This document shows, piece after piece, positions 55,763 through 63,525 of a stretch of 64,000 nucleotides of DNA; positions within the stretch are counted from its first letter, which is position 1; the number at the start of each line of letters is the position of its first letter. Source of the DNA: CFX2 sp014338005 (GTDB lineage: Bacteria; Chloroflexota; Anaerolineae; Aggregatilineales; Phototrophicaceae); the NCBI GenBank assembly GCA_030263555.1, contig SZPE01000006.1:1-64000 (forward strand), read 5' to 3'. A program made the translations under genes and the position numbers. The notes below the pieces were generated by a model, which had not been told where the DNA came from, searched no databases, and saw nothing but the letters and a program-made list of their open reading frames with translations.

Positions 55763-55796
55763 TTTAGTATTCAGGCCGGCAAATAACGTTATGCTA

Positions 55797-55802
55797 ATTA
55801 TA
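55797..55802 (-). promoter_or_regulatory. -10 box TATAAT for the ArsR-type regulator gene
   Basis: On the minus strand TATAAT lies 34 bases before the ATG at 55762. Confidence 0.45.
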
Positions 55803-55831
55803 ACCCGTTTGCGCGCTGCCCTTCCACCCTG

Positions 55832-55866
55832 AAAAAACAGCAGAGCGGTAGAACCTGGTCTACCGC
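55832..55866 (-). terminator. intrinsic terminator of the 42-residue gene
   Basis: GCGGTAGA (55845-55852) / TCTACCGC (55859-55866) on the minus strand followed by TCTGCTGTTTTTT, a strong terminator about 60 bases past the stop at 55929. Confidence 0.75.
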
Positions 55867-55928
55867 CCTGCCGGTGTTGGGGGGAAAAGAGACGTTCTTC
55901 GCTTCACGCCCATAACAGGGCGGGGAAT

Positions 55929-56057
55929 TTACCTGCGACCCTTTTTAGCGTCCAGGGTCTTTTTGCTGCGGTCCATCAGCCGCGCCAGGCGGTTCTGTTT
56001 GGCTTCGCGCAGGTGGTCGTTCTGGATGGTCTTGGCGAGCAGATAGCTGATGTACAT
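55929..56057 (-). CDS. 42-residue basic helical protein (small gene)
   Basis: Read from the bases: MYISYLLAKTIQNDHLREAK then QNRLARLMDRSKKTLDAKKG then RR. AGAGGAG lies nine bases before the ATG, and a strong intrinsic terminator (55832-55866) follows, so the unit is complete: ribosome site, ORF, terminator. The composition (helical, Lys/Arg-rich, with an initial YISYLLAK) suggests a small amphipathic protein. It is missed by length cut-offs. The gap to the TPR gene is 253 bases; an AT-rich 56090-56220 stretch may hold its promoter. Function unknown. Confidence 0.7.
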   Translation of the reverse strand: MYISYLLAKTIQNDHLREAKQNRLARLMDRSKKTLDAKKGRR

Positions 56058-56310
56058 GATTGGCACTCCTCTGGTTCAAAACGGGAAATTTTCCCGATGA
56101 CTGGCATTTGAATTTTTTCCAATGTTCAACTGCATTATATAGTCGGTTTGTGCAAAGAGTCAATAAGGATTTGTGAAAATTATCCCAATCATAATCAATT
56201 CTTAAACTTTTACCTGTCCATTTTTGATGCGGCGGCTTGTTCTGCCCGCCCTGCCGGTAGCCGTCCGGCTTAAAATTCGCTATGCTATCCATCACAAACA
56301 AGGAGTTGGC

Positions 56311-57135
56311 ATGGCGAAAAAATCGGCGCGCCGCGCGCAGCAGCCTTCCCTGACGGCGCAGGAACTGTTCGACCGCGCCCGGCAGTCCATCCAGGAAAAC
56401 AAACTGCGCCAGGCGTTAAACGACCTGAACAAAGCCATCAGGCTGAACCCGCACTTTATAGACGCGCTTAACCAGCGCGGCATGATTTACCTCGTTCAGG
56501 ATGATCTGGAGCGGGCGTTTGAAGACTTTGACGATGCCGTTCATCTCGACCCCGACCACGTTATGTCCCGCAACAATCGCGGGATTGTTCTGATGCGCCT
56601 GGAGGATTACAAAGGCGCGCTGGACGATTTTGATAAAGCCGTTCGGCTGGATAATACCCAGGGCGAGCTGTTCTTCAACCGGGGATCGGCGCGCGCGTAC
56701 CTGGGCGACCTGGACGGCGCGCTGGACGACCTGAGCGAGTCGATTCGCCTGAAGCCGGATTTCGCCCCGGCCTACAACCGGCGCGGCGATATTCACATGC
56801 TGCTGGGCAGTACGGCGCGCGCCATCGGCGACTTTGATGAAGCCATCCGCCTGTCCCCGCAGTCGCCGGCGGGTTATCTCAGCCGCGCCGAAGCCCGCCG
56901 CCACAAAGGCGACCTTAACGGCGCGCTGGCCGATTATGATACCGCGCTGAGTTTAACCCCGGAGCAGCCGGACATCCTGCTTGACCGCGCGAAACTGCTC
57001 GAACGGATGGAAAATTACGCCGGGGCGGTGGGCGACTACCGGCGTTTTCTGGCCGCCAGCGGTGCGCGCGGCCCGGAGGCGCTGCTCATCAAACGCCATA
57101 TCCTGCATCTGCGCGCCAGGGCGTACTGGGGGTAA
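56311..57135 (+). CDS. TPR-repeat protein
   Basis: A 274-residue soluble protein with six or seven tetratricopeptide repeats. Repeat signatures are RQALNDLNKAIRLNPHFIDA, ERAFEDFDDAVHLDPDHVMS, KGALDDFDKAVRLDNTQGEL, GALDDLSESIRLKPDFAPA and RAIGDFDEAIRLSPQSPAG. TPRs form a protein-binding superhelix; no other domain is attached, so it is likely a scaffold. The ATG at 56311 has AAGGAG 5-8 bases upstream. The frame is open back to 56224 in an AT-rich leader. Confidence 0.9.
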   Translation: MAKKSARRAQQPSLTAQELFDRARQSIQENKLRQALNDLNKAIRLNPHFIDALNQRGMIYLVQDDLERAFEDFDDAVHLDPDHVMSRNNRGIVLMRLEDYKGALDDFDKAVRLDNTQGELFFNRGSARAYLGDLDGALDDLSESIRLKPDFAPAYNRRGDIHMLLGSTARAIGDFDEAIRLSPQSPAGYLSRAEARRHKGDLNGALADYDTALSLTPEQPDILLDRAKLLERMENYAGAVGDYRRFLAASGARGPEALLIKRHILHLRARAYWG

Positions 57136-57155
57136 ACGGCAGGGCGGTTTCCGGC

Positions 57156-58031
57156 CTATGGAGACGCGCCGTTATTGTAGACAACCGCGCCGCTGCCTTG
57201 CAGCCGTTTGATGGCTTCCTCAACGTAGTCGGCGTTGTTGTCAATCAGCACCGACCGCAACCCAAGCGTCAGCGCAGCGAGTCCGGTTGTGCCGCTGCCG
57301 CCGAACGGGTCAACCACCAGGCCGCCTTCGGGACACAGCAGTTTGATGAAAAACAGCGGCAAATCCACCGGAAAAACGGCGGGATGCCCTTTGTTTTTGC
57401 CCACGACGGCCAGACTTAAAACATTGGTCGGTAGAACGGTCTTTTTGTCCACCCAACTGGAAATGTTACGTCCGAAGCCGCTGTTGTTCACCGAATTGTG
57501 GCGGCTCAAATCGTTTTTGCCCAGGTTCTTCAAGCGCGAGTCCACCCAGTCGCCAATCGGCTGTCGCACCGCGTCGGCATTAAAATAGGGCTTTTTGGAC
57601 TTCGCCAGATGGAAGCAGTATTCCCATCCGTCGCGCAGGCGGTTGGGCCAGTAACCGGGCATGGGGTTGGTCTTGTGCCAGATATAATCATCAATGGCGA
57701 ACCAGCCCTTATCGGCCAGCGCCTCAAGCGTGCGCCACACGTACCGATGACGCACGCCGTCCACCACTTTATCTTTGATATTGATGACCAGGCTTCCGGT
57801 CGGTTTAAGCGCGTTCCAGAACGGCTCGTGAAATGTCATGAACCAGTCGGCAAATTCGTTCGGGTGAACGCTGTCGTAATGTTTGTGCCGGGCGTCGGCA
57901 TAGGGCGGCGACGTGACGATTAAATCAACCTGCCCCTCGAAGGCTTTTAGCGCCTGTCGGCTGTCGGCGTGAATGATTTCGCAGGTTGTATAGAGGTTTT
58001 TCACCGTCGTTGTTTTCATGTCCGAGTTCAT
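57156..58031 (-). CDS. site-specific DNA methyltransferase (N4-cytosine/N6-adenine type)
   Basis: A 291-residue beta-class methyltransferase. The catalytic motif TSPPY is in LIVTSPPYADARH near the N-terminus, and the AdoMet motif DPFGGSGTTGLAALTLG near the C-terminus, the order of the beta group. It protects the host target site of the adjacent endonuclease. It lies 10 bases after the endonuclease stop on the same strand, consistent with a type II R-M pair. The start is at the ATG at 58031 with GGTGTGAG upstream; a GTG at 58037 is possible. GC is lower than the neighbours. Confidence 0.88.
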   Translation of the reverse strand: MNSDMKTTTVKNLYTTCEIIHADSRQALKAFEGQVDLIVTSPPYADARHKHYDSVHPNEFADWFMTFHEPFWNALKPTGSLVINIKDKVVDGVRHRYVWRTLEALADKGWFAIDDYIWHKTNPMPGYWPNRLRDGWEYCFHLAKSKKPYFNADAVRQPIGDWVDSRLKNLGKNDLSRHNSVNNSGFGRNISSWVDKKTVLPTNVLSLAVVGKNKGHPAVFPVDLPLFFIKLLCPEGGLVVDPFGGSGTTGLAALTLGLRSVLIDNNADYVEEAIKRLQGSGAVVYNNGASP

Positions 58032-58041
58032 ACTCACACCA

Positions 58042-59007
58042 CTATTTATTCACAAAGAAACGGACGAGACGGTAGGGATCATTGAAGTATCCGTTTTCAT
58101 CAACCAATTCTGCTCCGGCACAAGCAGCGCCAAACGAGTTTAACAGCGCATCTGGAATCTCAATCTCAGTTGATAGATTTTCAGCCTCATACGATGAGAT
58201 CAAAACATCTAACACCATTGTCATGATTTCTTCATAACTGTAGTTCGAGAAAAACGGCCAGAAATAATCGGATAGCCAGACTTCAGTATTGACCGAATGT
58301 GGAAGTTTGGATTTCTGTTCACGCTTGATGTACCGTGTCCCTCTATCCATTGCAATGCCAAACACGCAGCAGTAAGGCCCGACAGCGTTTTTATCGGTTT
58401 TGGCAACCCGCTCCAGGGCTTCAATCGCTTTCGGCCAATCCTGTCCACCGAGAGTATTGCTGCGATTCTTAACCGAGACATACAGACGCAGCGGGTCAAG
58501 CTGAGGATTCCGAAACTCGATAATCGCGTTAAAGTCGCCCTCTGCCGCGCCGATGTCCGACACGCTCCGAAAACGTCCTGATTGGCGCGCACAGTCCACC
58601 GCAAGAAATTGATAGCGCCAACCGGAGTTCATGCGCTCTTTTTGCAGCGTTCGATTACGAAACTGTTCAATACCGACGGCGCGATAATGTTTGCCATAAA
58701 TCTGGTGGGCGGTCGAAGCCGGGTCTCCAACGTATTTCTTGAAATACTTGAACAATTCCCGCCCCTCACGTTCGTAAATCGCCGCGATCTGTTCCGGTGT
58801 CGCATCCGTCGGAATAGAGAGAATCTCGCGGCTGGACTTTCGGTTGGCCGTCATAATGGCCTTCCGAATGAGCGATTGCAGTTCTTCAGGCAGAATTTTG
58901 CCTTGATGCGGAACAAGCGTTGAATCATCCAGACAATCGTAATAAGAGCTGTTTTTGTCCTGGATGCGCGGGTAATTCTGAACTCCGGTGCGCGATGATT
59001 TTGCCAT
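58042..59007 (-). CDS. type II restriction endonuclease, PD-(D/E)XK type (ApaLI-like, uncertain)
   Basis: A 321-residue protein. The catalytic core reads SDIGAAEGDFNAIIEF followed, after a beta strand, by LYVSVKNRSNTLGGQDWPKA: the Asp of GDF and Glu/Ser-Val-Lys pattern of the PD-(D/E)XK nucleases. The GGQDWPKAIEALE segment fits my memory of the ApaLI-like family, which I cannot verify here. The gene is next to a DNA methyltransferase, as in a type II R-M pair. Base composition is notably AT-richer than flanking genes, suggesting recent transfer. The first 130 residues are helical and lack a known domain. Confidence 0.68.
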   Translation of the reverse strand: MAKSSRTGVQNYPRIQDKNSSYYDCLDDSTLVPHQGKILPEELQSLIRKAIMTANRKSSREILSIPTDATPEQIAAIYEREGRELFKYFKKYVGDPASTAHQIYGKHYRAVGIEQFRNRTLQKERMNSGWRYQFLAVDCARQSGRFRSVSDIGAAEGDFNAIIEFRNPQLDPLRLYVSVKNRSNTLGGQDWPKAIEALERVAKTDKNAVGPYCCVFGIAMDRGTRYIKREQKSKLPHSVNTEVWLSDYFWPFFSNYSYEEIMTMVLDVLISSYEAENLSTEIEIPDALLNSFGAACAGAELVDENGYFNDPYRLVRFFVNK

Positions 59008-59090
59008 GAGCTAGACCAGCCAAGATAGAACATTTGATGCAGATTATAGTTTCATTATACTCGATAAACCGCTGCGTGGCAGGACTGTGA

Positions 59091-59702
59091 TTACCGCCGC
59101 CGGAGCGTATACCACGCTGACGGTTTGCTCTGGTCGGTGGCTTCCTGGCCGTGCTGGACGGCGGCGACGGTGAAGGCCGGAGCGAACAGCGCCGCCACAT
59201 CCTGCGGCGAAAGGCCGCGTTCCTGGCCGTCGCGCACGTGCCGTCCCCAGGCGTACAGCAGCAGCGCCCCGCCCGGCTGTACCAGCCGCGCCGCATGAGC
59301 GGTATACGTCGCGCGGGCTTCCGCCGAAAACGAATGTAAGCAGCCCACGTCCAGCCACAGCGAAACCGGCGGATGGTCGCGCAAAAAGCCCGACGCGGCG
59401 GCATCATCACGCGCGAACAGGGGATTGCCGGCGGGCAGCCCGGCCAGCCGCGCGCGTTCGCGGGCGCGTTCCAGGGCGGCTTCAACCCAGTCCACGCCTG
59501 TCACCAACCAGCCATGCCGCGCCAGATAAACCGAACTGACGCCCGTGCCGCAGCCCACGTCCAGCGCGCGACCCGGCGGCAGCGGGCTTTCGCCTTCGAC
59601 CAGGGCGCGCACTTCCGGCGGCACGATGCCGGAGTCCCAGGGCGGCGGCTGGTCGTTTTGATAGGCCGATAAAAATCGCTCGTAAGGGGTCGAGTCGCTC
59701 AT
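59091..59702 (-). CDS. class I SAM-dependent methyltransferase
   Basis: A 203-residue methyltransferase. ALDVGCGTGVSSVYLARHGW is motif I, VTGVDWVEAALERARERA motif II, and LWLDVGCLHSF motif IV. It resembles small-molecule methyltransferases of the thiopurine/tellurite-like class. The start at 59702 (MSDSTPYERF) has AGAGGG upstream; the longer frame to 59765 lacks one. It is 83 bases from the endonuclease gene, on the same strand; sharing a transcript is uncertain. Confidence 0.85.
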   Translation of the reverse strand: MSDSTPYERFLSAYQNDQPPPWDSGIVPPEVRALVEGESPLPPGRALDVGCGTGVSSVYLARHGWLVTGVDWVEAALERARERARLAGLPAGNPLFARDDAAASGFLRDHPPVSLWLDVGCLHSFSAEARATYTAHAARLVQPGGALLLYAWGRHVRDGQERGLSPQDVAALFAPAFTVAAVQHGQEATDQSKPSAWYTLRRR

Positions 59703-59801
59703 AATCCCTCTGACCGCTGTGCTGACGAACGCCTCTATTCTGCCACACATCCTCATTTGCGGCATTCTCCGATTCTTAATGTGAAAAATTAATCAATACC
59801 G

Positions 59802-59831
59802 TTGGTGAGAAAACGGCACATCATCTATACT
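59802..59831 (+). promoter_or_regulatory. promoter TTGGTG-18-TATACT for the TIR-kinase gene
   Basis: TTGGTG (59802-59807), an 18-base spacer and TATACT (59826-59831) lie 38 bases before the ATG at 59869. It is one of the few boxes here with a recognisable -35. Confidence 0.6.
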
Positions 59832-59868
59832 GAATAATGAATCCAAACGCCGGGAACACGGGCAGCCT

Positions 59869-62800
59869 ATGACCAGCGTTTACATCAGCTACCAATCCAC
59901 GCCCAGCGCCGACCTGGCGGCCCGCGCTGCGGACAGCCTGCGCGCTCAGGGGCTTGAAGTCCACCAGCGCCCGCCGGAAAGCGGCGAAACCTTCCCGGCG
60001 CACCTGCGCGCGACCATCGAAAGCGCCGATGTGTTCATCTGTCTGGTCGCCGGCACAACATTCGAGTCCGAGTGGGTGCGCCACGAAGTCGAACACGCGC
60101 ACCGGCTGGACAAACCCATGATCCCGGTTTTTCAGGAAAGTTATACGCCCATCCCGCCGGAAAAAGCGCCCACGCCGCACGTGCGCGCCCTGCTGGAACG
60201 GGACGGGGTGTATATTTTCGACCTGCAAAACACCAACATCGCGCAGGCCATTGAAACGCTGGCGCGCATGGTGGAAAACACCGCCGCCTGGCGGCAGAAG
60301 CCGCTCTCCTCGCAGGTTGTCTCCGGCGTGACGCCGGTTACGGCCAACCTGGACAGCCTGGCCGGGCAAAAACTCGGCCAGTACGAACTGCGGCACATGC
60401 TTGGCGCGGGCGGCATGGGCGCAGTTTACCGGGCTTACCAGCCCAGCCTGCGCCGCGAAGTAGCCGTTAAAATTCTGCCGCCGGCGCTGGCCGCCGACGC
60501 CGGTTATCTGGAACGGTTTACCCGTGAGGCGCAGACCGCCGCTGCCCTGGAACACGCCCACATCGTACCGGTTTACGATTACGGCGCGTCGGGCGGCCTC
60601 AGCTATGTGGTCATGCGCCTGCTGACCGGCGGCTCGCTAGCGGAGCGCATCAACAACCGGCTGAAGTCCGGTAAGGGGCTGCCGTCGTTATCCGAGGCAG
60701 CCAGTGTGATACGGGCGCTGGCGGGCGCCCTGGATTATGCCCATTCCAAAGGCGTCATCCACCGCGACATCAAAGCCAATAACGTCATGTTCGATGACCA
60801 GGGCAGCCCGTTTCTGGTGGACTTCGGCATCGCCAAATTAACGACCGCCACCAGCGCCCTGACCGGAACCGGCATGGCGATGGGGACGCCCTCTTATATG
60901 GCCCCGGAACAGTGGCGCGGCGAAAGCGTCACCCCGGCCACCGACCAGTACGCGCTGGGCGTGCTGACCTACACCATGCTCACCGGGCGGCTGCCTTTCG
61001 AGGCCAATACGCCCTACGCCCTGATGAACAAACACCTCAATGAGGAGCCGACGCCGGTGCGCTTCTGGCGAGAAGACCTGCCGGAAACCATCAAACCGGT
61101 GCTTGACCGGGCGATGGCGAAGGCTGCCGGCGAGCGTTTCCCCTCTACCCGCGACTTCGCGCTGGCTTTCGAGCAGGCAATACACGGCCAGGAAGGGCTG
61201 CCGACCGGCTTTTTCACCACGCCGCTGCCACCTCGTCCCGCGCCCGCGCCAATCGGCGATGCGCCGACCGTGACGCCGGCCTCCGGCGCTGCTGCCCCGC
61301 CGGGTGACGCCCCGACGACCGCGCCGATGCCACCCCGCGCGCGCGGCGATACCACTGCGCCGCCTGTACCCGAACAACTGCGGCGGGTTGGCGGACGCAG
61401 CCCGCTGGTCTGGGGCGCGGTAGGGGTGATTCTAGTCGTGCTGGCCGCTGCGGCGCTGGCCCTGCTGTCCGGCGGGAACGGCGCGCAGGAAGCCGCCCGG
61501 CAGACCGAAGCCGCCATCACCGGGACGGCGGCGGCGCTGGCCCTGCTGCCGACCGACACACCGACGGATACGCCTACACCGACGTTCACGCCGTCGCCGA
61601 CCGATACACCGACCGCGACATTCACCGCCACCCCCACGCCGACGGCGACCGATACCCCCACGCCGACGGATACGCCTACACCAACGTTCACGCCGTCGCC
61701 GACCGACACGCCGACCAGCACACCGACGGCCACCAACACACCGACCGACACGCCCACACGCACGCCGTCGCCCACCTTTACGCCCACCGTTACCTATACG
61801 CCGACCCCGGCCACGCCCGCCGCCCGCATGTTGAGGGGCAGCATCGCCGCGCGGCTTGGCCCCGGCGCGATTTACCCGGCGGTTTTGTCGCTGGATGCGG
61901 GTGATCTGCTGGACATCCGGGGCATCAGCGAGGACGGCGCGTGGTATCAGGTGCTGCTGCCGGACGGCACGCTGGGCTGGATTGTGGCTTCGACTTCGCT
62001 GGTGAGCCTTGCGGGAAACCCGGATGTGATTCCGGTCGCCCCCGCGCCGACCGACACGCCTACCAACACGCCGACCAGCACGCCTACACCAACCGATACG
62101 CCAACGAATACGCCGACCGACACACCGACGAATACACCGACCGACACGCCCACCAGCACGCCGACGAATACGCCGACGTGGACGCCTTCGCCGACCGACA
62201 CACCCACCAGCACGCCGACCGATACGCCCGTACCCACCTGGACGCCTGTCCCAACCCATACGCCCACACCGCGCCCGCTCCCTTCGCCGACGCGCACGCT
62301 GCCGCCCCCGCCGCCGACCCGCCCGCCGCTGGTGAGCTGCCCCGGCGCGCTGCCGTCCCAACTGTTCCCCGGCGTTGAGGGTTTCGTCCGGGCGGAAGAC
62401 CCGCGCCCGGTGAATGTCCGCAGCGGCCCCGGCGTGAACGGCAGGCGCATTGACCAGATTCAGGTCAACGAACGTTTTCGCGTTCTGGAAGGCCCGGTCT
62501 GCGCGGACGGGCTGGCCTGGTTCAAAATCAGCTACGGCGGCGGGGTGCTGGAAGGCTGGATTGCCGAGGGCGATAAAACCTATTTTGTCGCGCCCGTCGA
62601 AGCCGGCAGGCCGCAGCCGCAGCCCACGCTGCCGCCCGAACGGGTGCTGTCACCGGACTGCCGCGTGATTCTCGAAGACGAATTCGCCGGGGGGTGCTCG
62701 CTTAACGACTGGTTCGTCGGGGCCGGCAGCCGTTCGGTGGCGGAAATGGTCGAGGATGCCTACCAGCTTCGTATCGGCACAGGGGCCGGCGGCAGCGAAT

Positions 62801-63237
62801 CCACCACCTGGGGCAGCCTGCGCGGCTTTTTCTTCCGCAGCGCCCGTGTTGAAGCGGTGGTGCGCGCCCAACATTTCACCCCGGATGTTTCGGTGCGGAC
62901 GGGCATCTGGCTGCGCTACCAGGACGAAAACGGCTTCCTGGCCTTCATGATTAGCAGCACCGGCCAGTATTATATCGCCCGCTGGTCAGATGGCCGCTAT
63001 AACGATCTGGTGCGCTGGTCGCCCAGCCGCGCCGTCCGCCTGGGGGACGGCATCGCCAATACCCTGCGCGTGGACATCCGTGAGGACACGTTCGATTTTT
63101 ACATCAACGGCGAGTACGTCAATACGGTGGTAGACCGCACCTGGCCGGATGGGCGTTTCGTCTTTTTCGGCTCGGCGGCGGCGGACGACACGCCCATCCG
63201 CTTCGACCTGGATTACATGCGTATCTGCCAGAACTGA
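59869..63237 (+). CDS. TIR-Ser/Thr protein kinase-SH3-like membrane receptor
   Basis: A 1,122-residue protein. TIR domain (1-140) with the WxxxE-type catalytic Glu73 (SEWVRHEVEHA). Protein kinase (about 168-440): P-loop LGAGGMGAVYRA, Lys201 (VAVK), HRD 298-300, DFG 318-320, activation segment GTPSYMAPEQW. A Pro-rich juxtamembrane region precedes one TM (about 512-536). Outside: a T/P-rich spacer (about 560-650), an SH3-like domain (about 655-715), a second T/P spacer (about 725-810), a second SH3-like domain (about 845-905) and a C-terminal LamG/concanavalin-like domain (about 930-1122). The TIR fused to a PknB-like kinase suggests NAD-cleaving or docking activity gated by envelope sensing. 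Confidence 0.88.
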   Translation: MTSVYISYQSTPSADLAARAADSLRAQGLEVHQRPPESGETFPAHLRATIESADVFICLVAGTTFESEWVRHEVEHAHRLDKPMIPVFQESYTPIPPEKAPTPHVRALLERDGVYIFDLQNTNIAQAIETLARMVENTAAWRQKPLSSQVVSGVTPVTANLDSLAGQKLGQYELRHMLGAGGMGAVYRAYQPSLRREVAVKILPPALAADAGYLERFTREAQTAAALEHAHIVPVYDYGASGGLSYVVMRLLTGGSLAERINNRLKSGKGLPSLSEAASVIRALAGALDYAHSKGVIHRDIKANNVMFDDQGSPFLVDFGIAKLTTATSALTGTGMAMGTPSYMAPEQWRGESVTPATDQYALGVLTYTMLTGRLPFEANTPYALMNKHLNEEPTPVRFWREDLPETIKPVLDRAMAKAAGERFPSTRDFALAFEQAIHGQEGLPTGFFTTPLPPRPAPAPIGDAPTVTPASGAAAPPGDAPTTAPMPPRARGDTTAPPVPEQLRRVGGRSPLVWGAVGVILVVLAAAALALLSGGNGAQEAARQTEAAITGTAAALALLPTDTPTDTPTPTFTPSPTDTPTATFTATPTPTATDTPTPTDTPTPTFTPSPTDTPTSTPTATNTPTDTPTRTPSPTFTPTVTYTPTPATPAARMLRGSIAARLGPGAIYPAVLSLDAGDLLDIRGISEDGAWYQVLLPDGTLGWIVASTSLVSLAGNPDVIPVAPAPTDTPTNTPTSTPTPTDTPTNTPTDTPTNTPTDTPTSTPTNTPTWTPSPTDTPTSTPTDTPVPTWTPVPTHTPTPRPLPSPTRTLPPPPPTRPPLVSCPGALPSQLFPGVEGFVRAEDPRPVNVRSGPGVNGRRIDQIQVNERFRVLEGPVCADGLAWFKISYGGGVLEGWIAEGDKTYFVAPVEAGRPQPQPTLPPERVLSPDCRVILEDEFAGGCSLNDWFVGAGSRSVAEMVEDAYQLRIGTGAGGSESTTWGSLRGFFFRSARVEAVVRAQHFTPDVSVRTGIWLRYQDENGFLAFMISSTGQYYIARWSDGRYNDLVRWSPSRAVRLGDGIANTLRVDIREDTFDFYINGEYVNTVVDRTWPDGRFVFFGSAAADDTPIRFDLDYMRICQN
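61543..61812. repeat. T/P codon repeat (ACG CCG ACC-type), spacer 1
   Basis: Degenerate tandem repeats of a six-codon unit encoding TDTPTPTFTPSP occur twice in almost the same form (61552-61605 and 61663-61705). They may vary in length by slippage, changing the length of the extracellular stalk. Confidence 0.6.
62044..62292. repeat. T/P codon repeat, spacer 2
   Basis: A second tandem stretch encoding repeated TDTPTNTPTDTP units. It separates the two SH3-like domains. Confidence 0.6.
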
Positions 63238-63258
63238 TGGCCGGGTGTTTGGGGTGTC

Positions 63259-63288
63259 TTGACTCCGCTTCGCCGCCTGTGATATAGT
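63259..63288 (+). promoter_or_regulatory. promoter TTGACT-18-TATAGT for leuS
   Basis: TTGACT (63259-63264), an 18-base spacer, TATAGT (63283-63288). It lies 238 bases before the leuS ATG, giving a long leader. A second possible -10 (TACAAT, 63422-63427) lies closer. Confidence 0.65.
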
Positions 63289-63318
63289 GCAAAAATCATC
63301 TGGAAAGGATTAACCACG

Positions 63319-63381
63319 ATGATTGTTTTCACCATCCAATCGGGTATCGAGGTGGCCCGCTCTTCTCTTGTTCAGCGGTAA
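63319..63381 (+). CDS. possible 20-residue leader peptide upstream of leuS
   Basis: ATG with AAAGGA about nine bases upstream, coding MIVFTIQSGIEVARSSLVQR and a TAA stop. It sits in the leuS leader, between two promoters. It has only one Leu codon, so classical leucine attenuation is not supported. It may be spurious; the ribosome site and placement are the only support. Confidence 0.25.
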   Translation: MIVFTIQSGIEVARSSLVQR

Positions 63382-63437
63382 TTAGCCGCGCCCCCCCACT
63401 GTTTCGTCTTCTAATCTCTGGTACAATTTCATTTCTT

Positions 63438-63472
63438 AACCGCCAAAACGCCAAGAACGCCAGACGGCTGCC
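63438..63472. repeat. dispersed CGCCAAAACGCCAAGAACGC repeat
   Basis: CGCCAAAACGCCAAGAACGC is a reverse-sense relative of the CTTTGCGTT repeats at about 5150 and 44049. It lies in the leuS leader. No T-box consensus was seen in the leader. Confidence 0.4.
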
Positions 63473-63525
63473 CTGGTTATATGCCGGCTGCCAGCCGCTA
63501 ACAGCCATAGAGAAGACATAAAACC

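Noticed and set aside
61432..62378. Open frames rich in V/G or R/G opposite the T/P stalk region
   Set aside because: They are reverse translations of the T/P codon repeat, not independent genes.
63241..63525. T-box riboswitch upstream of leuS
   Set aside because: Looked for the conserved T-box antiterminator sequence (AGGGTGGNACCGCG-type) and a terminator; neither is present.
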